From NCBI GenBank assembly GCA_019096155.1, contig JAHCVI010000001.1, positions 5,456,001-5,520,000 of the forward strand: DNA of 64,000 nt, in the 5' to 3' direction. Under the pieces are notes generated by a model. The model was not told the origin of the DNA. It saw nothing but the letters and a program-made list of their open reading frames with translations, and did no database searches. This document shows positions 47,074 through 60,500 of this stretch, one piece after another; the stretch's first letter is position 1, and each line of letters opens with the position of its first letter. Source of the DNA: Staphylotrichum longicolle. Its lineage: Eukaryota > Ascomycota > Sordariomycetes > Sordariales > Chaetomiaceae. The translations under genes were made by a program, and so were the position numbers.

Positions 47074-50000
47074 GCTCCTGCTCGGGTTGATGGTGCGCGC
47101 CTTGGAGCGGCGAAACGAAGGTCGGTCGGCTGCAACGACGAGAGACTCGCCGGTCGGTTGTGTTTGTTTCTGTTAGTAGCCGTCGTCGATGGTCTTTAGA
47201 GGGTCACAATATTCGGAGCCGCTGCGTTGGTCGTTGGTCGTCCGGTCTCCTGGCTGTTCAGACGGCAACCTTGGGAGAGCGAGGCTCGACTCGAGGGGTT
47301 GTCGTAAGGAGCCAGCCGTCTTTCAGCAGCTTTTTGGAGTTGTTGTTGGGGAAGGCCAGTGCCGGGGCGTCGTGGGCAGGCGATGCAGTCAAGGCTCAAG
47401 AAGGCTGAAGCCACAACGCCGAATGGGCCGCCATCCAGGGGGGGGGGCGCAGTCTTTAATATTTTCTGAGCTCTGCGCTGGGGTCGTCGCGATGTGTGGT
47501 GTTCGATCACAGTCCCAAATGTGATGTTCGATGATGGGTGTGCTTTCGGGAAGGGACCTGTCGGGGTCTCTGGGTGGTCGGGGGGGATGGGGGTGCAAGG
47601 ACAAGCCGGTACAGGCAGTGCCTTTTGTCTTGTCTCTGGGGATGGGATGGAACCTTTTCTGGCTTTTGGCTGTGGCCGTCAAGTCAACGGGGGTGCCGGT
47701 ACTTGGGTCTGGCCTGGGGAGGGGGGCCTTTGGTTGCGGCCTCCTCGTGTGCCTTGTGCCTTGTTGCTTTGTGCTCAACAAGGGGGGTGTGAGTCGGGAC
47801 CGGGCGTAGAAAAGGCTTGGGTTTTGCATCCGTCCCAGCGAACCCAGACAGCCCCGGCGGACGTTAGCGCGAAAGGGCTGAGAGACCAGGTTGGGAGGCT
47901 GCGAGATGAGCGAGCCACACGCTTTCTTTTTGCTCTCGGCTTGGAAATTGGGGTCTCAGGAGCCGCCTGATGCGTGCTCGATGCAGTGAGGTGACAGCCC
48001 TGGAGCCCGGCAGGCGCGCAGGGGAATGGAGGAATGAAGGAATGGCCCCGAGGCAACACAGCGCGTGTGTGCAGCAAATCGGCAGCAACCTGCCTCACGA
48101 CACGGTGCCCGAAGTGGATGGAGAGAAGCCACGATCCATATCAAGCTGCCCGCTTTCTGGCGCAGGGCAGGAGCGGCCTAGACTCGAGCGGGTAGGCGCG
48201 TGTCCGGCTGAGTCCGCGCTTTCCAACAACCGGGTCAACTTGGAGGTTGCTCGAAGCACTGCGGGCAAGAACGGCAGGGCGTCTTGGGTTGGCCAAGGAA
48301 ACTTGAAGCAACAGAGCTTGAGGCTCGTCGGGCTGGTTGCTGCCAGCCAGGAGCGGTCTGTGAGGCGCGACGGGAATCCGGGGTGTGTAGGTGTGTGTGG
48401 CAGCCAGGTGCCTGGCTGGAGACTTCCGGTGGGATTCTCAGAGAGGATTCAAGGCCAAAACGCGCCGTCAACAAGCAGCACCGAGGTTCTCTCGCACTTT
48501 TTTTCTTCTCTTCATCTCACGTCTCAGGGTCTGTAGAAGTTACCAATGCGAGGTTCTCACAGCTGCTGGGGGCAATGTACTCAGTACCAGGACAAGGGGG
48601 AGATGGCAGACCCAGGGTGGGGAGAATCAGTCCCTTGCGTTGGGAACGTGCCGTGCTCTCTCTCACGCGGAAGGGGGGGGGGATGATGAAGAGCTGGGGA
48701 GGGGTGTGTGTAGGTAAGACACTCGAACAGGCGAACAGCCCAAAAGGCCCAGGCCAGCAGACATGTCCAGATCCGGCATAGCACCGCGATTCTGGCATGG
48801 ACCTCCACAGAAAGGGACACTTCCAAGTGGACAAAAGTTGCGCTTGCTGGGAGTCCGGACGGGGTGTTGGCGGTACCTTGGAGGGAGGCAGGCTCTGTCA
48901 AAAGCCAAAAGAAAACTGTGCCAGTGCAGGTCTTGCCGTCTCGGTGCGAATGCAGACTCACGGGTGGTCCTTCCCGGCAAGAGTCTTGAATCTACGCGGG
49001 CCGAGGAGTGACGGGAATCCCAAGGATTTCACGAGCGGGCGTCGGTCGAGGGAGCAAAGCACGACCTGTGCCTCCAGCTTGCGTGCCCAAATCTCACCGT
49101 CTCCTGTCCGGGGTGCAGACGTCCGCGTGCTCTGGACGCGGGATGTTCCCAGTCCCCTCGACAGGTTCGCTTATCTGGAAACGTGGCACGGATTTCCTGG
49201 GAAGCTTGGTCATTTGCCTCGTTGTCTGCCGGTCGCCTGTGCTTGGAGGCCGGCAGCGTGGGATGGAGTCAGCGGATCGCACCCCGTGCTGAAGAGCCCG
49301 TCGCCGGTGTCCATCACGGCAGGGCCGTTTGCGGTTGTTCACTCTCGTCCCTCCCAGCAGGCCACCAAAGCATGATGCGCGGCAGGGATCGAGATCCACA
49401 CCGGTCCAAGCTCGATTCAAGCCCCGCCGTCGACGTTGGTTGATGCCGGCAGCCCGGCAGCCCGGCACTCCGGCAGGCTGGCGGTTCCTCCCACCAACAC
49501 GTCTTGTTGGACGGCGGCAGTTGTTATGGTGTGAGAGGCTTGCACGACACCCACAGCCAGGAGCCACAATTAAAGTTGGGACCAGAGTTGTGGGGTTGTT
49601 GAGAAGCCTGGGTCGCTTGCACGAGGTGGGAAGGCCAGGATCAGGTACCCCGGTAATGCCTCAGCTCCAGGCCCCGGTCACCGGTGCATCGTATCCCCCG
49701 CTCGCTTGGCAGCCCACTTTGCCGAATTGCTGGTCTCGATTGGGGCGAACGTGGGTGTGTCGAGGGTGAGTCGTCCGCCCAGCTGCACAGCACGCCAAAA
49801 AGTGCTTGTCGCCCATCCCGTCGGACTCGCTTGACGCTGGCCAAAAAGTGCCATGTCCTTTGGGGGCGGGGCGGGAGACTGCGTGACAAACATTGGCAGC
49901 ACAGTACCAAGTCGGGTTCCTCCAATGCCAAGTTGAGAAATAAGCAGCATTCTGATCCAGTTCGACGTCTGGCGAAGCAATGAAAGCACAGCACGGAATA

Positions 50001-53000
50001 TGCAGTGGGGTTCCCGTCCCGTCTGCCTGCATTGAACAATGATGACAGCCTTTCTCAGCGAGCCAGCCCGCTGGCATTTGCGATGGAAATGTCGACGCCC
50101 GCCGCATGGGCCACTTGCGCCTCCCGTCCGCTTAATCTGCTTAGCTTACCCCGACTGGGTAGAGTCTGGATGATCCGCGATGGCGCATGCCGGCCCCAGG
50201 ACGCTGGGCTGGGCTGATGGGTGTCTGTGCTGCTTTTCAACTGCTCCAAACCTGACCGACAGACCAACATCACGTCTGTCTCTTTGAAGCACACGCCGGG
50301 AGCGTCTTCGCAGCCATCTTCGTCTCTGGGAGCCCCCATCCGACGGAATCGCAGAGGGGCCCAAGGGGCCTTTCTGTTCGTTGCCCTTTCAAGAGGGCCC
50401 ACAACCATGCATGGAGCACCTCCAGCTGAAGGCCGGGATTTGGTTGCAAGGGCATGATGGAGGTGACGGACAAGGGTCCATTGGCCCCAGTCCACGGCTG
50501 GGCGCCACTAGTTCCTCTGCAGCCGCCAGCGTTGCACTGTGTCTGGGGTGCCCATTTACTCCATGACCATCGCCAAGCAAACCTGGAAGACGAAGTTCTC
50601 AGAAGAAAGAAGGCATGCACCCTGGCCGGCTGGACGAGGAAAACCCCTCGCACCCTGATGCCATTCCTTGCCTCTCGAGCCCCCTGTCTTGGGGGTCCAG
50701 CGAAGCATGCGCGTGAAGAGTGCCGGGCTCAATGATCGAGATCCGGGCGTTGCAACACGATTTCCATCCATCAGTCTCGATCTCCCCCAAGATCACCTCT
50801 GGGCCGGTGCAAGACGAACTGAAAGGGAGAACCTGGATAGTTATCAGCACGGAGGGGTTGCAAGTCCTGCTGTGAGCGAGCAAACGACCTGAACCAGCGG
50901 ACTGCCGTTTCTCGCATGCCATGCGGCAAGAAACCCCCCCTTTCTCCATTCGGGAATTTTTGACGAGGGGGTAAAACAAGCGACCAACCACACCATGATC
51001 CATCTCGTTAGAGAAGCATTCGACTGTGTGTGTCCTCTCCGGAATGACGCTGAACCGTGCAGAGGGTTGCTGAACCAAATCTGGGTTCAATCTGTTCGTG
51101 GCATGGCCCGCTCCCACCTCCCAGCCGCGGGGCCCGGGTCACACCACAACTGTCCCACCACATGGACACACCGTCTCGACTCTGGGTCGGGGTGTGTTAC
51201 CTGACCCAACCTCACTTGCCGCATGAGGGTTGGATGCGGCATCTCTTTTGTCAGGATTAATCGCTCAAGGCGGCGCTGTCCGGCTTCGATTGTCAACTTC
51301 GTCGCTCCTGTTCTCGGTCACGATTCTGTCGAAAGCCCATCCAGGCTGCTCGCCATGCCAACTGAACCCTTGAAATTGGGGCTGCGTGGCGTCAAACAAG
51401 GTTAACGGTACCCCTTTTTGACGCTAAGATCCGTTGCCAGATCTTGTGGCGTCTTTCATGACTGGATGCAACCTTGGGCTGCTGGCTCCTCCATGTTTGT
51501 GTGCTCCGCTCCGAGTTCCGTGCTCCGTGCTCCGCGTGCCAGGAGCAACAATCCCGCCGCTGACCATGGACCCGAAGGGACGCGGATGTCAAAAATAGCG
51601 TTGCGCCAGAACCGGTCTTCTCTCCCGTCTTTCGGGTAGATAAGTCGCGCTGGTACCGAGTGCTCTGCAAATCAAGCTCGTTTGGGAGACTGCCGCTCAT
51701 TTTGATGCTCCCGGCAAAGGCTGAAGACCAGACGCTCGGCATCATTTCAGTTGCCAGCCCGCCCTGAGGAGAGTCTGCAGGGGCCCATCGGGCTGTCAAG
51801 CCTCTGAAAACGGCGTGGCGTGGTGAATGCCCGTCGTTCAGTGGGCGGTGGGCTGGCGTCCTGAGGCACGGACCGGGTCGCACTGGGGGGTCCCCACACA
51901 GTATCGAATTTAACCTACGGGACCGTGTTGCAGGAGAAGAAGGGATCTTCGCCCAGGTCCCAGACGAGCCAGACAAGCACGAAATTGGGCAAGTTTCAAA
52001 GACCAACAAAAGTCGGCGATTATTTTGCGCGCTACCACCACGATAACTGGGCCGGGAAATACCGAAATTTTGCAAACCCCAAAACGGTCGAATGCTTCCA
52101 ATATTCTCCTGCAGGTTTTCGGGGATTGGGCAGTTCTGTGCCTCAGCTGCTGCGACAAGGACCGGGTGCCGTGGACTGTGTGAACGTTGAGAGAGGGGAG
52201 AATGACATCTTCCGCGTCGTTCTAGTCGTCTTCGGCGGGAATTGGGATACCACAGTCGTGCCAGCACGGATTGTCCGCTCCGAAGCCGAAAGGGCCCGGG
52301 CATTCTCTGGGGATGGGTGGGTTTGCAAAACAAGGCCTCGTGTTGAGCCTCGGGGACTCTGCGTCTGTCCCATTCCATCAGTTATCACAAAGCCACCGGC
52401 CTTCACCGGTCCCCTTGTGTTTTCTACCCGCCGAGATGGCGGCATGACGGCATAGATATTAATCCGCCCGCATGGACCGGGTCCATAAGGTCACGTAGTC
52501 CTCAACCCAGGCCGGTGACGAGGTCGGTGACGCTGCCAGAGCGCGCCGAGAGAGCTGCGGTTGGCAGGCCGGCGGCGGCAGCACAGAGGAACGCCCGCAC
52601 GTGGGCAGATGGAGTTCGAAGGACGGCGTCCACGCGTCGCTACCAAACGGGCGGGACTCAGGATTGAAGCCATTTGAAGCCTTTCCCGGCGACCGGCAAC
52701 GACAGAAAGCCACCTCCCACCACCTGCCTGAACGGGACAGCTCTCCACAGATTTGACACTTTAGGCTGCAGCCAACACTCACCTTAAAATCCTCGGGACC
52801 TGCATCCACAGCCCCAATCTGAGATCTGGGCCACGCCGCCCTCCCGGGAGCAAGCCGGGCACAAGACAAAACCGGATGCAAGGCCGCAAGTCCACAAGTC
52901 CACCCGGCCGCCTGATTCGGTCTTTCCCCGGGCCCTGATTGAGTTGGTCTGCTGCTTCCTCCGGAGCATCGTTTCGCAGCTGACTCGGCCTCGATAGCCC

Positions 53001-54509
53001 AGAGAGTCAGAGACACCGCCAGGCAGTATCTCATGTCTCAGTCCGGATGAAAAAAAGCAAACCAAAAGGAGCATGACTCTGAGCCGGCGGCCTGAACGCG
53101 CGCACAATGGACGGCATGCACAGTTCCCTGCCGTTACACAGCCTGGATATTGCTGGCAGACGCGAGACGCGATATGCCCTTGCATGCTCTTCGACTTGCC
53201 GAGACATTCACTAAACATGCTGTGTTCCCGACCTGAATCGAGGTGATCTCCCAGCAGCTGAACTCGCGCTCTACGCCAGGTATCTCTTCCGGAATCGATT
53301 CCGCAGCTGGCCCGGCCGATTCTTGCCCCTCATCCGTTCCAGAAAATATCACTGAGCGCGGTTGGTGCGCTGTCGTCTCGAGGAAAACCAAGTGATCGGC
53401 CGGGTCGGTGGGAAGCCGGAGAGAGATATATCGCCTCTCAGTAGTCCAAAGCCCAATACAACCTGACCGAGCGCCATCACGGGCAAGGAGGAAAATGCAC
53501 AGTCACCCTGGGGGCCCAAGTCGGCCACATTTCCGATTGATGTGTCACACCGGCCCGTATGTAAACAAACGTCTCAGGGGGTTGCAAAGGGGGCCGGAGA
53601 AGCAGACGGCCATGTCACGTAATCATATGCAGAGGAGAGAATCAGGTATCGTGAGGCAGTAAAATACGGAGATAATAGCAAGGTTAACCCTGAGTCCTGT
53701 TCATACGGGTGTCCCGACTTTCTCACTCCTCCAGCCCAGTCATCCTGAAGTTTGCTGTCACTGGAAAGAGGACCCATCACCTCCTCCAACGGTCGTCCGC
53801 AAACCCCCGACTGCGCAGTCACCGTCCCCCACCTCCTCTCCGCGAGCTGCTTGATAATCCCATTGCAGGGCCGGTTCATTTGACGAGGCCACACGAATAA
53901 AGTGCACAACAATGCACAGGAGTTATGAAAGACACAAAGTGTGCATCCGCAATGCATCAGTTACACATCCTACACATCCTCCAAGCTCCCCTCTGCCTGC
54001 CCACTCCTCGGTCTGGCTGTCCCTACCATCGCTCGACCACTCGCTGACAAAGGAAAAAAAGAGTCAAACGAAATGTCTCAGAGAAGGAAATGTGATTGCA
54101 AAACTAATCTACTGCGGCGGAAAGATCCAGGAGCAAAGGTAAAACTTGCCTCCGGCTTCGCAAGGATACCAGGCCAGAAGCTGCCAAACTAAAAGGTGAT
54201 ATCAAAAGGGGGGTATCATTCTAGTGAAAGTCTCCAGTCTCGATGTTGCTGGGTGGTGATAATAGAACACGAGAAGGACAAAGCAAACAAAATTACAATG
54301 AAAAAAAAATGACCTTGGTGAGAGCCGAAAAATGAAATTCCACCAAGCTATATCCCACACTTTCATTCGCCTCTGCTATTGCTAGGCCATGTTTACCAAG
54401 AGTTGAGTTGACTGCAAGGAAAATTGACAAAGGAAAAGATAAGATAATTCAGTACGTGCAGGATAGTATCCTCCTCTTCCCAATACCGAGACGACGCGGT
54501 CTACAAAAC
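47074..54509. other. 7.4 kb gene-free region upstream of the FlbC-like gene
   Basis: This is the longest gap in the window. Frames such as 51392-52378 (minus, 328 aa) and 52459-53034 (minus, 191 aa, with a signal-like N terminus) show no domain and overlap other frames. On the minus strand there is only one ATG in the 750 bp next to the FlbC-like start, so a long leader is likely. No tRNA or repeat element is seen. Confidence 0.55.
47396..47434 (-). other. short upstream ORF (MAAHSALWLQPS) before the FlbC-like gene
   Basis: A 12-codon frame begins 361 bp upstream of the main start codon. It is the only ATG on that strand between 47074 and 47826, which makes it a candidate translational brake if the leader extends that far. 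This is inference. Confidence 0.3.
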
Positions 54510-57500
54510 TCAGTCCTCGAAAAACCCGGCGTCGTCAAAGTCTTCGGCCTGCGCATCGTCATCATACGCACTGGGGCGCATCATGGGAGGCGTGACGGGC
54601 GCAGCGAGGGGACGCCGAAGTGGAGTGTCCTGGGCGGCCGGTGCCTTGCCCTTCTGCTTATCCGAGAGCGAGGATGCGGTGGACGGCGGTGCTCTGGGCC
54701 TGTTGGCGAGGTCTTGCGCCGTGAACCTGCGGCCGGTGCTGGAGAACGCCGTGGGCTGCTTGGTCTGGGTAGGAGGGGTTTGGCGTACGTGCGAAGCCGG
54801 CGGGGTCAAGAGTCCACCGAGGAGGCTGTTTGGTGCGGGACTGGCCCGCGAGGGCGTCGAGTTCCTTCCGCCGGCCGGAGCAGGCGACGACAGGACGCTG
54901 CCGAGGTCTCGCGCCTTCCTCCAGTTGCCCCATGCCGCAGCCAGAGGGCCGACTGCCTGAGCGACGCGCGGCGTTGCTGCGTCGCGGATGGTGGCCGCGA
55001 TGTTGGGCAGGTTGATGGCTGAGCCGCCGTTCATGGCCCTCTCACGTTCCTGTTCCTCCATTTGCAGGTTGGCCTTCAAGCGGATGGCCGCGTCCTTGAC
55101 AGCGTTCTTGTCGTAGTCTTCCCGGCCAAGAGCGCCAATAATGTCTTGGAGGTCCGAGTGCCTGACGGCAAGAAGCTCGCGCAGCCAGGTGATCTCGTCG
55201 TCGCGCTTAGAAATCTTGACTTCCGCGTCCGGGTCGGTCTGGGAGAGCTTGTGTTCCAGCTCCTCAATTCTGTGCTCACGCTCTTGTAGTTGCTCCTGCA
55301 ACACCATGATGGACTCACGCAGAGCCTGGGGCGAGATCTTCTCTGGCAGCTCAAGTTGGCGCGCAGCAGGTGCAGCAGGTGCAGCAGCGGGCTTAGGGTG
55401 GGCAACGGTAGCGTCAAAGCTGGCAACGGACTTCGCAGCCTGGGCGGCAGCCCGTGCAGCCTCCTTGGCGATCTCCAACTTCTCCTCGAGATGCGCCACC
55501 TTGTCCTGCAGATACTCCGACTTGGATGTAGAGATGCTGAGACGTTCCAGGAGGTTCTGCTCGGCGCGCTGAGCGTCCTCCGTTGTGTTGTTGAGTTGCC
55601 GCTCATACCGCGCCTGCTGGTCCTCCATCTCGTTCTGGTGCTTGAGGGCAAGTTCTTGCAGACTGGCCTGCTTCGATGTCTGCGCCTCCTCCAGCAACAT
55701 GTCGTGGCGAGCCTTGGTGGTGTCCGCATCCAGTTTGACCTGGTCGAGCTGGGCTCTGAGCCTTGACATCTGGTCTTCAAGCTCCTCGCGAGCAACGTTG
55801 ACCTGGTGATTTGCATTCTCCACTTCGGCTTGCATGGCATCGCGCGTGCGCTGAACCTCGCGAGCACCGGATTCTCTGGCTTCCTGGAACTCGGCTTGGT
55901 AGCGCAGAGCGCTCTGGTGCAGCTTGTGGTTCTCGGTGCGCATCTCGGCGAGGACGCCCTCGAGTCTCTTACACTCGGCGACCGCCCTCATGCCCTGTCG
56001 CTCGCCCATCTCCAGCCTCTCCAGTTCGGTCTCGATGCGCTCGCGAGTGCGTGCCTCCGCTTGCAGTCTGGCCTCCAAGACTTCCTGGCGAGCAAGCAGC
56101 GCCTGTTCCTTCTTGGTCCGACGAGCGTTCTCTTCTGTGATCTCCTTCGCCGCCTGGGCCATTTCTTCTTGCATCGAGATGAACTTGGAGCGCCAGGTAT
56201 CGCGGACACGCTCGTTCTCCTGCAGCTGGGTGCCCAGAGTGTCGATGAGCTTGTGCAGGGCCTTGTTCTCGTCGACCGCATGGGCGAGGTCCTTGTCGCG
56301 CCGCTGGATGATGGCGACGATGCGGTCGGTCTCGGACCGCCAGTGTTGAGCCTCCTTACGTGCCTCCCGGGCGTCAGCCTCGAGCGCATTGATGCGGTTC
56401 TGGGTCTCGCTCTGAGACTGATGGGCGTTGGCCTGGCTGGCTTCGAGGAGAGTGAGACGCATGGCGCTCTTGCTGTGAGCCGACTCAACCGACTTGACCT
56501 TCTGGTCCTTCTCGTCGACAAGCTCCCTAAGCCGTGTCTCCTCTTCGGACGATATCCGAAGGAGGCGTTGGACCTCGGAAAGCCGGTCTTCGGCTGCTCT
56601 CCGTGTCTTGGTTTCCTCTTCTGCGAGGTGCTCAGCATGCTGTGCACGATCCTCAAGGTCGGTGATGCGCTGGTTGAGAGCGCTCTTGTTCATCATCTCC
56701 ACCTCGATTCTGGTAGCAGCAGATTGGAGCTCGCGGTCGACTTCCGCCATGCGGCTTTCGGCGGTCCGCCTGGCCGAGATCTCCGCCTCCACCTTCGCGT
56801 CGGCATCACGGAGTCGTTGTTCAAGTTCCGTGATGCGAGTTTGGAGCTCATTCAACTGCTCATCTTTGTCCTCGGCCGGTTGCGGAGGGGGAATCCGCCG
56901 CTCCACAACATCCTCCACAATGCTCTTGAAATCATCACTGCGGATTGAAGGCTGGAGAGACTGGCTAAGCTCCGCTTTCATATCCTCCCCAGCCTTGAGG
57001 ACAAGAGTATTGTCCGGGGCAAGCGCGCGAGGCGGAGACGACTCCTTTGGTTGGTTCCGACGTTGAGTGGCCAGAGCATCCAGAACGGCGGCACGGATTT
57101 GCTCCAACCTGCGGTCCCGGCGGGGGCTCATGGAGCGGAGCGGCCCAGGAACTTCATCGTCCTCATCATCAGCGTCGCTCTCGCGAATCTCCACGGATAC
57201 GCTCCTCTCTCCTCGTCGGCTGGATGGCGCCCGTCTCGAGATTCCTGCCATGGCGTGATTGATGTTGTCCAAGGTCCGTTCGAGAGGGCTCAGACGAGCA
57301 GCAAGCAAGCTCCCAACGAGTTGGTTGACGCGGCCGTCGAAGAAGGAGACCCGGGACTCGAGCTTGGTTTGCTCATCTTCGCTGAAGACGCCTTCCCAAT
57401 CGCTAGTCGGGAGGCTCTCGGTACCATTGAGACGGTGGATAGCGCCCTCCACAGACCGGCCACTGCGAGGTGGATCAATGAATGGGTCCTCCAGATCCAG

Positions 57501-60500
57501 CGACGCAGGACGATGGTAATCAGCTTGGCTGGGACTTGGTGCGTCGCTACGCGCATAGTCCGGCGGAGGCAGGTGCGAGGGCGAGGAGTCCGATGCAGCG
57601 GCGAGAGGCGACATGCGAGCCGGGCTCGACTCATGCCACTGCTGCTGTTCGTCGTAAGTCCTGTTGACACCCATATCTGGGTTCTCGTTGAGCTGGCGCA
57701 TGACTTCATCGATATCAGCCATGGTCGGCTCGTGAGGCAAATCTTCGACGGTATCCTGCTCGCCGTCCAGCACAGTGGACGCTTCCTCAGGCGCACGATC
57801 GGAGATAGCTTGCTCTGCGCCTTCCGTCGCATCATCCACAACGGGTGAGGGGGGAGCAGCGAAACGAGAGGCTGCAAGGCCAGTTCGTTTGGGCGGCGGC
57901 GGCGACGAAGCTCGGGCATAACGAGAGTTGGCGAGGCCCTTCGAGGGAGCTGGTGCGGCCGTAGGAGCAGGCAATACTTGCTCCTCCAACGGCTTGCTGG
58001 TAGACTCCGCCACTTCCTGCTCTGAAAGCTGTGCTTTCTCTTGGCCCGCCACCAAGTCGCCCTCGATGGTCACATCTGTGTCCAGAACAAGTCCTGGCTG
58101 ACCAGCTGGCTGAACACTAGACTCGTTGGCTGCATCGCCCTCCTCGTTGTGGACGCTCGCCCACGACGCTGCACCAGGCACGAAAGCCTGCGCAGTTGCA
58201 GAGAGGGACTTTTTGTGAGCGGGCTTGAACGCCTCAGGATCGAATGGCTTTGCCTCGGGATGCATGCCAGACATCTTCTTAAAATCAAACGGCGCCCAAT
58301 TCATCGTGGCATGATCCGGTGAGGGTTCAGACGGGCTCACAGTGGCCTTTGTATCTGTCGTCTCCGAGACCATCGTGGATGACATGGTCATATCCGCAAA
58401 ACCCGTCAAGTTGGATTCGTCAAACGACTTCTCCTCCGCTGGCAGACCATCTTCTTGCGCAGAAACGTCAAAATGATACTCGGGCACAGGGGTATCCTCC
58501 TTGTTGGGCTCGGCAAAGAGCGGCACGGCGCCGTCATCGTCCGCAGTCGCCCGAGCTCTCTTGATGCGCGATTCATTCACGAGAGGACGACCATCGGCAT
58601 CATCCTGCTCATGGCTAAAATTGGGCGAGTCATGCCTTTCTGGGGCAACGATCGGAATCGCCTTGGACTTCTTGATGGTCTTGCCGAGGTCTGCGCCGCT
58701 AAGATCGATATTGCCGAAAATGGAGCTGGCCCGGTTGCTACCACTCTCCGCCCCTGACAAGATAGGACTCGTGACAGAAGTCGACAGCGAATGCGGTGTG
58801 AAAGCAGGAGCATCTGGGCGGAACTTGGGCCCCGAAGCTGAGAAGCTGAACTCGCTCTGGCCTGGAGAGAAGACCGGGGCATTGACATTGATCTTGGAGG
58901 AATTCGCCGTCGGCAGGCTAGAGTGGCTCGAGTCGGTTTGGTTTAGTCCCATGTTGAACACCATGGGCTGGAAAGTGTTACTCGGGAAAGTGAATGCGCC
59001 GGGCTGGAAGGTACTTGTCGGGTTGAACTTGAACTCGGGGGCTTCCACATTCAGTTTCGAGAAGGAGGAGACGCTGCCGTGGCTGGGACGGGCTTGATGA
59101 GCAGCACCATCAGCGGACTTGCCAGACTCGTTGTCGGTCCAAGGGTTGCTGGCCGTGGAGAAGCCGCGGTGATGCAAAAGCTTCGAAAACTCGAGGGCCT
59201 GAACGGGCGTGCCCAGATTGCTCGGGTTTGTCTCGATCTCGTCGTCCTCCGTCGGCTGGGCGTGGATGTGTTGCAGCGTCGGCCTGAAGGCTCCCTGGTT
59301 GGAGGCATCATCTTCGGTGAAGTACTTTTGGGACAACGAATGCCCGCGACTATGTGGCCGGGGATGATGGAGAACAAGGCCGTCCGCGTCACCGGCGAAC
59401 CGATGGGGCTGGGGCGCAAACGATACCAATGACTCGCCCGGATGGCCAAGTGTAGGAGCCGCTGCACCCGTCTCTGGCTTGTCGTTGTCGTTGTGAGGGC
59501 TGTAGTCCTCGTCATTGTCAAGCTGCGACCGCATCTGTTCTTCCAAGTGGTACTCGGCTTCGTCAATCTCCTTTTGCAGGCTGTCGCTGGCGTTGTGGCG
59601 GACAAAGCCACGCTCGGGGCTCTTTGGTGGATCCTCGGCCACGGTTTCTTCATCAACCTCGCGGAGATCTTGCAAGCGAGGCGAGGCCCTGACTGGCGGT
59701 TGAAACTGATGAGGCAGCGTGGGGAACTGAAGCGACTGGTGGCGTTGGTGCCCGACAGGCGCCGGCATCCCGTCTTGGGAGAAAGGCGAAGTTGGCGACA
59801 TGATCGCGCTGAGATTAGCAAGCGAAGGCGACCCAACACGATGACCTTGTTGCAGCATGAGCTGCGGAGACCAGGCATGCGGCGATGGAATCGAAATGGA
59901 CGCGCGGGGGTTAAACTTGTGACCAAACGGCCCCGGCGATGCTCCGGTGGGAATTCCAGGGCTCTGTGTGGCGGATGTCACAAACTGACCAGGGAACGGG
60001 AACCCGGAGATCGCCTGGTTGCTCGAAGCTGATGAGGTCGGGACAGGCGGAGAGAACGGAAGCGGAGGGTACTGAGCAATCGACGGTTGTCTGCTGATCG
60101 TGGAGACTGGGGAAATCGATGGCGGTGGTGGCTCCTCGTCTCCGAACGAAACCCCGAGAGCGCGGAGCTTTGCCTCGTTCAGTTCGTCAACGTACCTCTT
60201 CCAAGCTGTCGACATGGTTAGAAATTACTCCCAAACCACTGGGTGCTGATTACCTACCATTCAAGTCCGGAAGAAGCACTGTCCAGCCACCTTGCTTCCG
60301 CTCATTCGCGAGGTCAACAGGGTCTGGCCAAGCAGCCCTGCTCTGTGACTGCTCCCTGGGATCAAGCGCCACCACCGGCTCGTACAAATCGAACCCATCA
60401 ATGTTGTAGCCCAGCTGCTGCCAACTCCGAAGCATGCCGGAGACGTTGGACTCCGTCAGGGGAATCGGGCTTTTGCCCGGCTGGCCACGCTCTTCGTCCC

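Noticed and set aside
51392..52378. 328-aa minus-strand frame
   Set aside because: Its composition looks random (Arg/Ser/Pro-rich with scattered Cys and Trp), no family is recognisable, and it overlaps plus-strand frames.
52459..53034. 191-aa minus-strand frame with a signal-peptide-like start
   Set aside because: Only the first 20 residues look organised; the rest reads like non-coding sequence and no supporting exon structure is seen.
55806..56948. 380-aa Leu-rich plus-strand frame
   Set aside because: It is antisense to the coiled-coil region; its Leu/Val richness comes from reading Glu/Gln/Lys codons in reverse.
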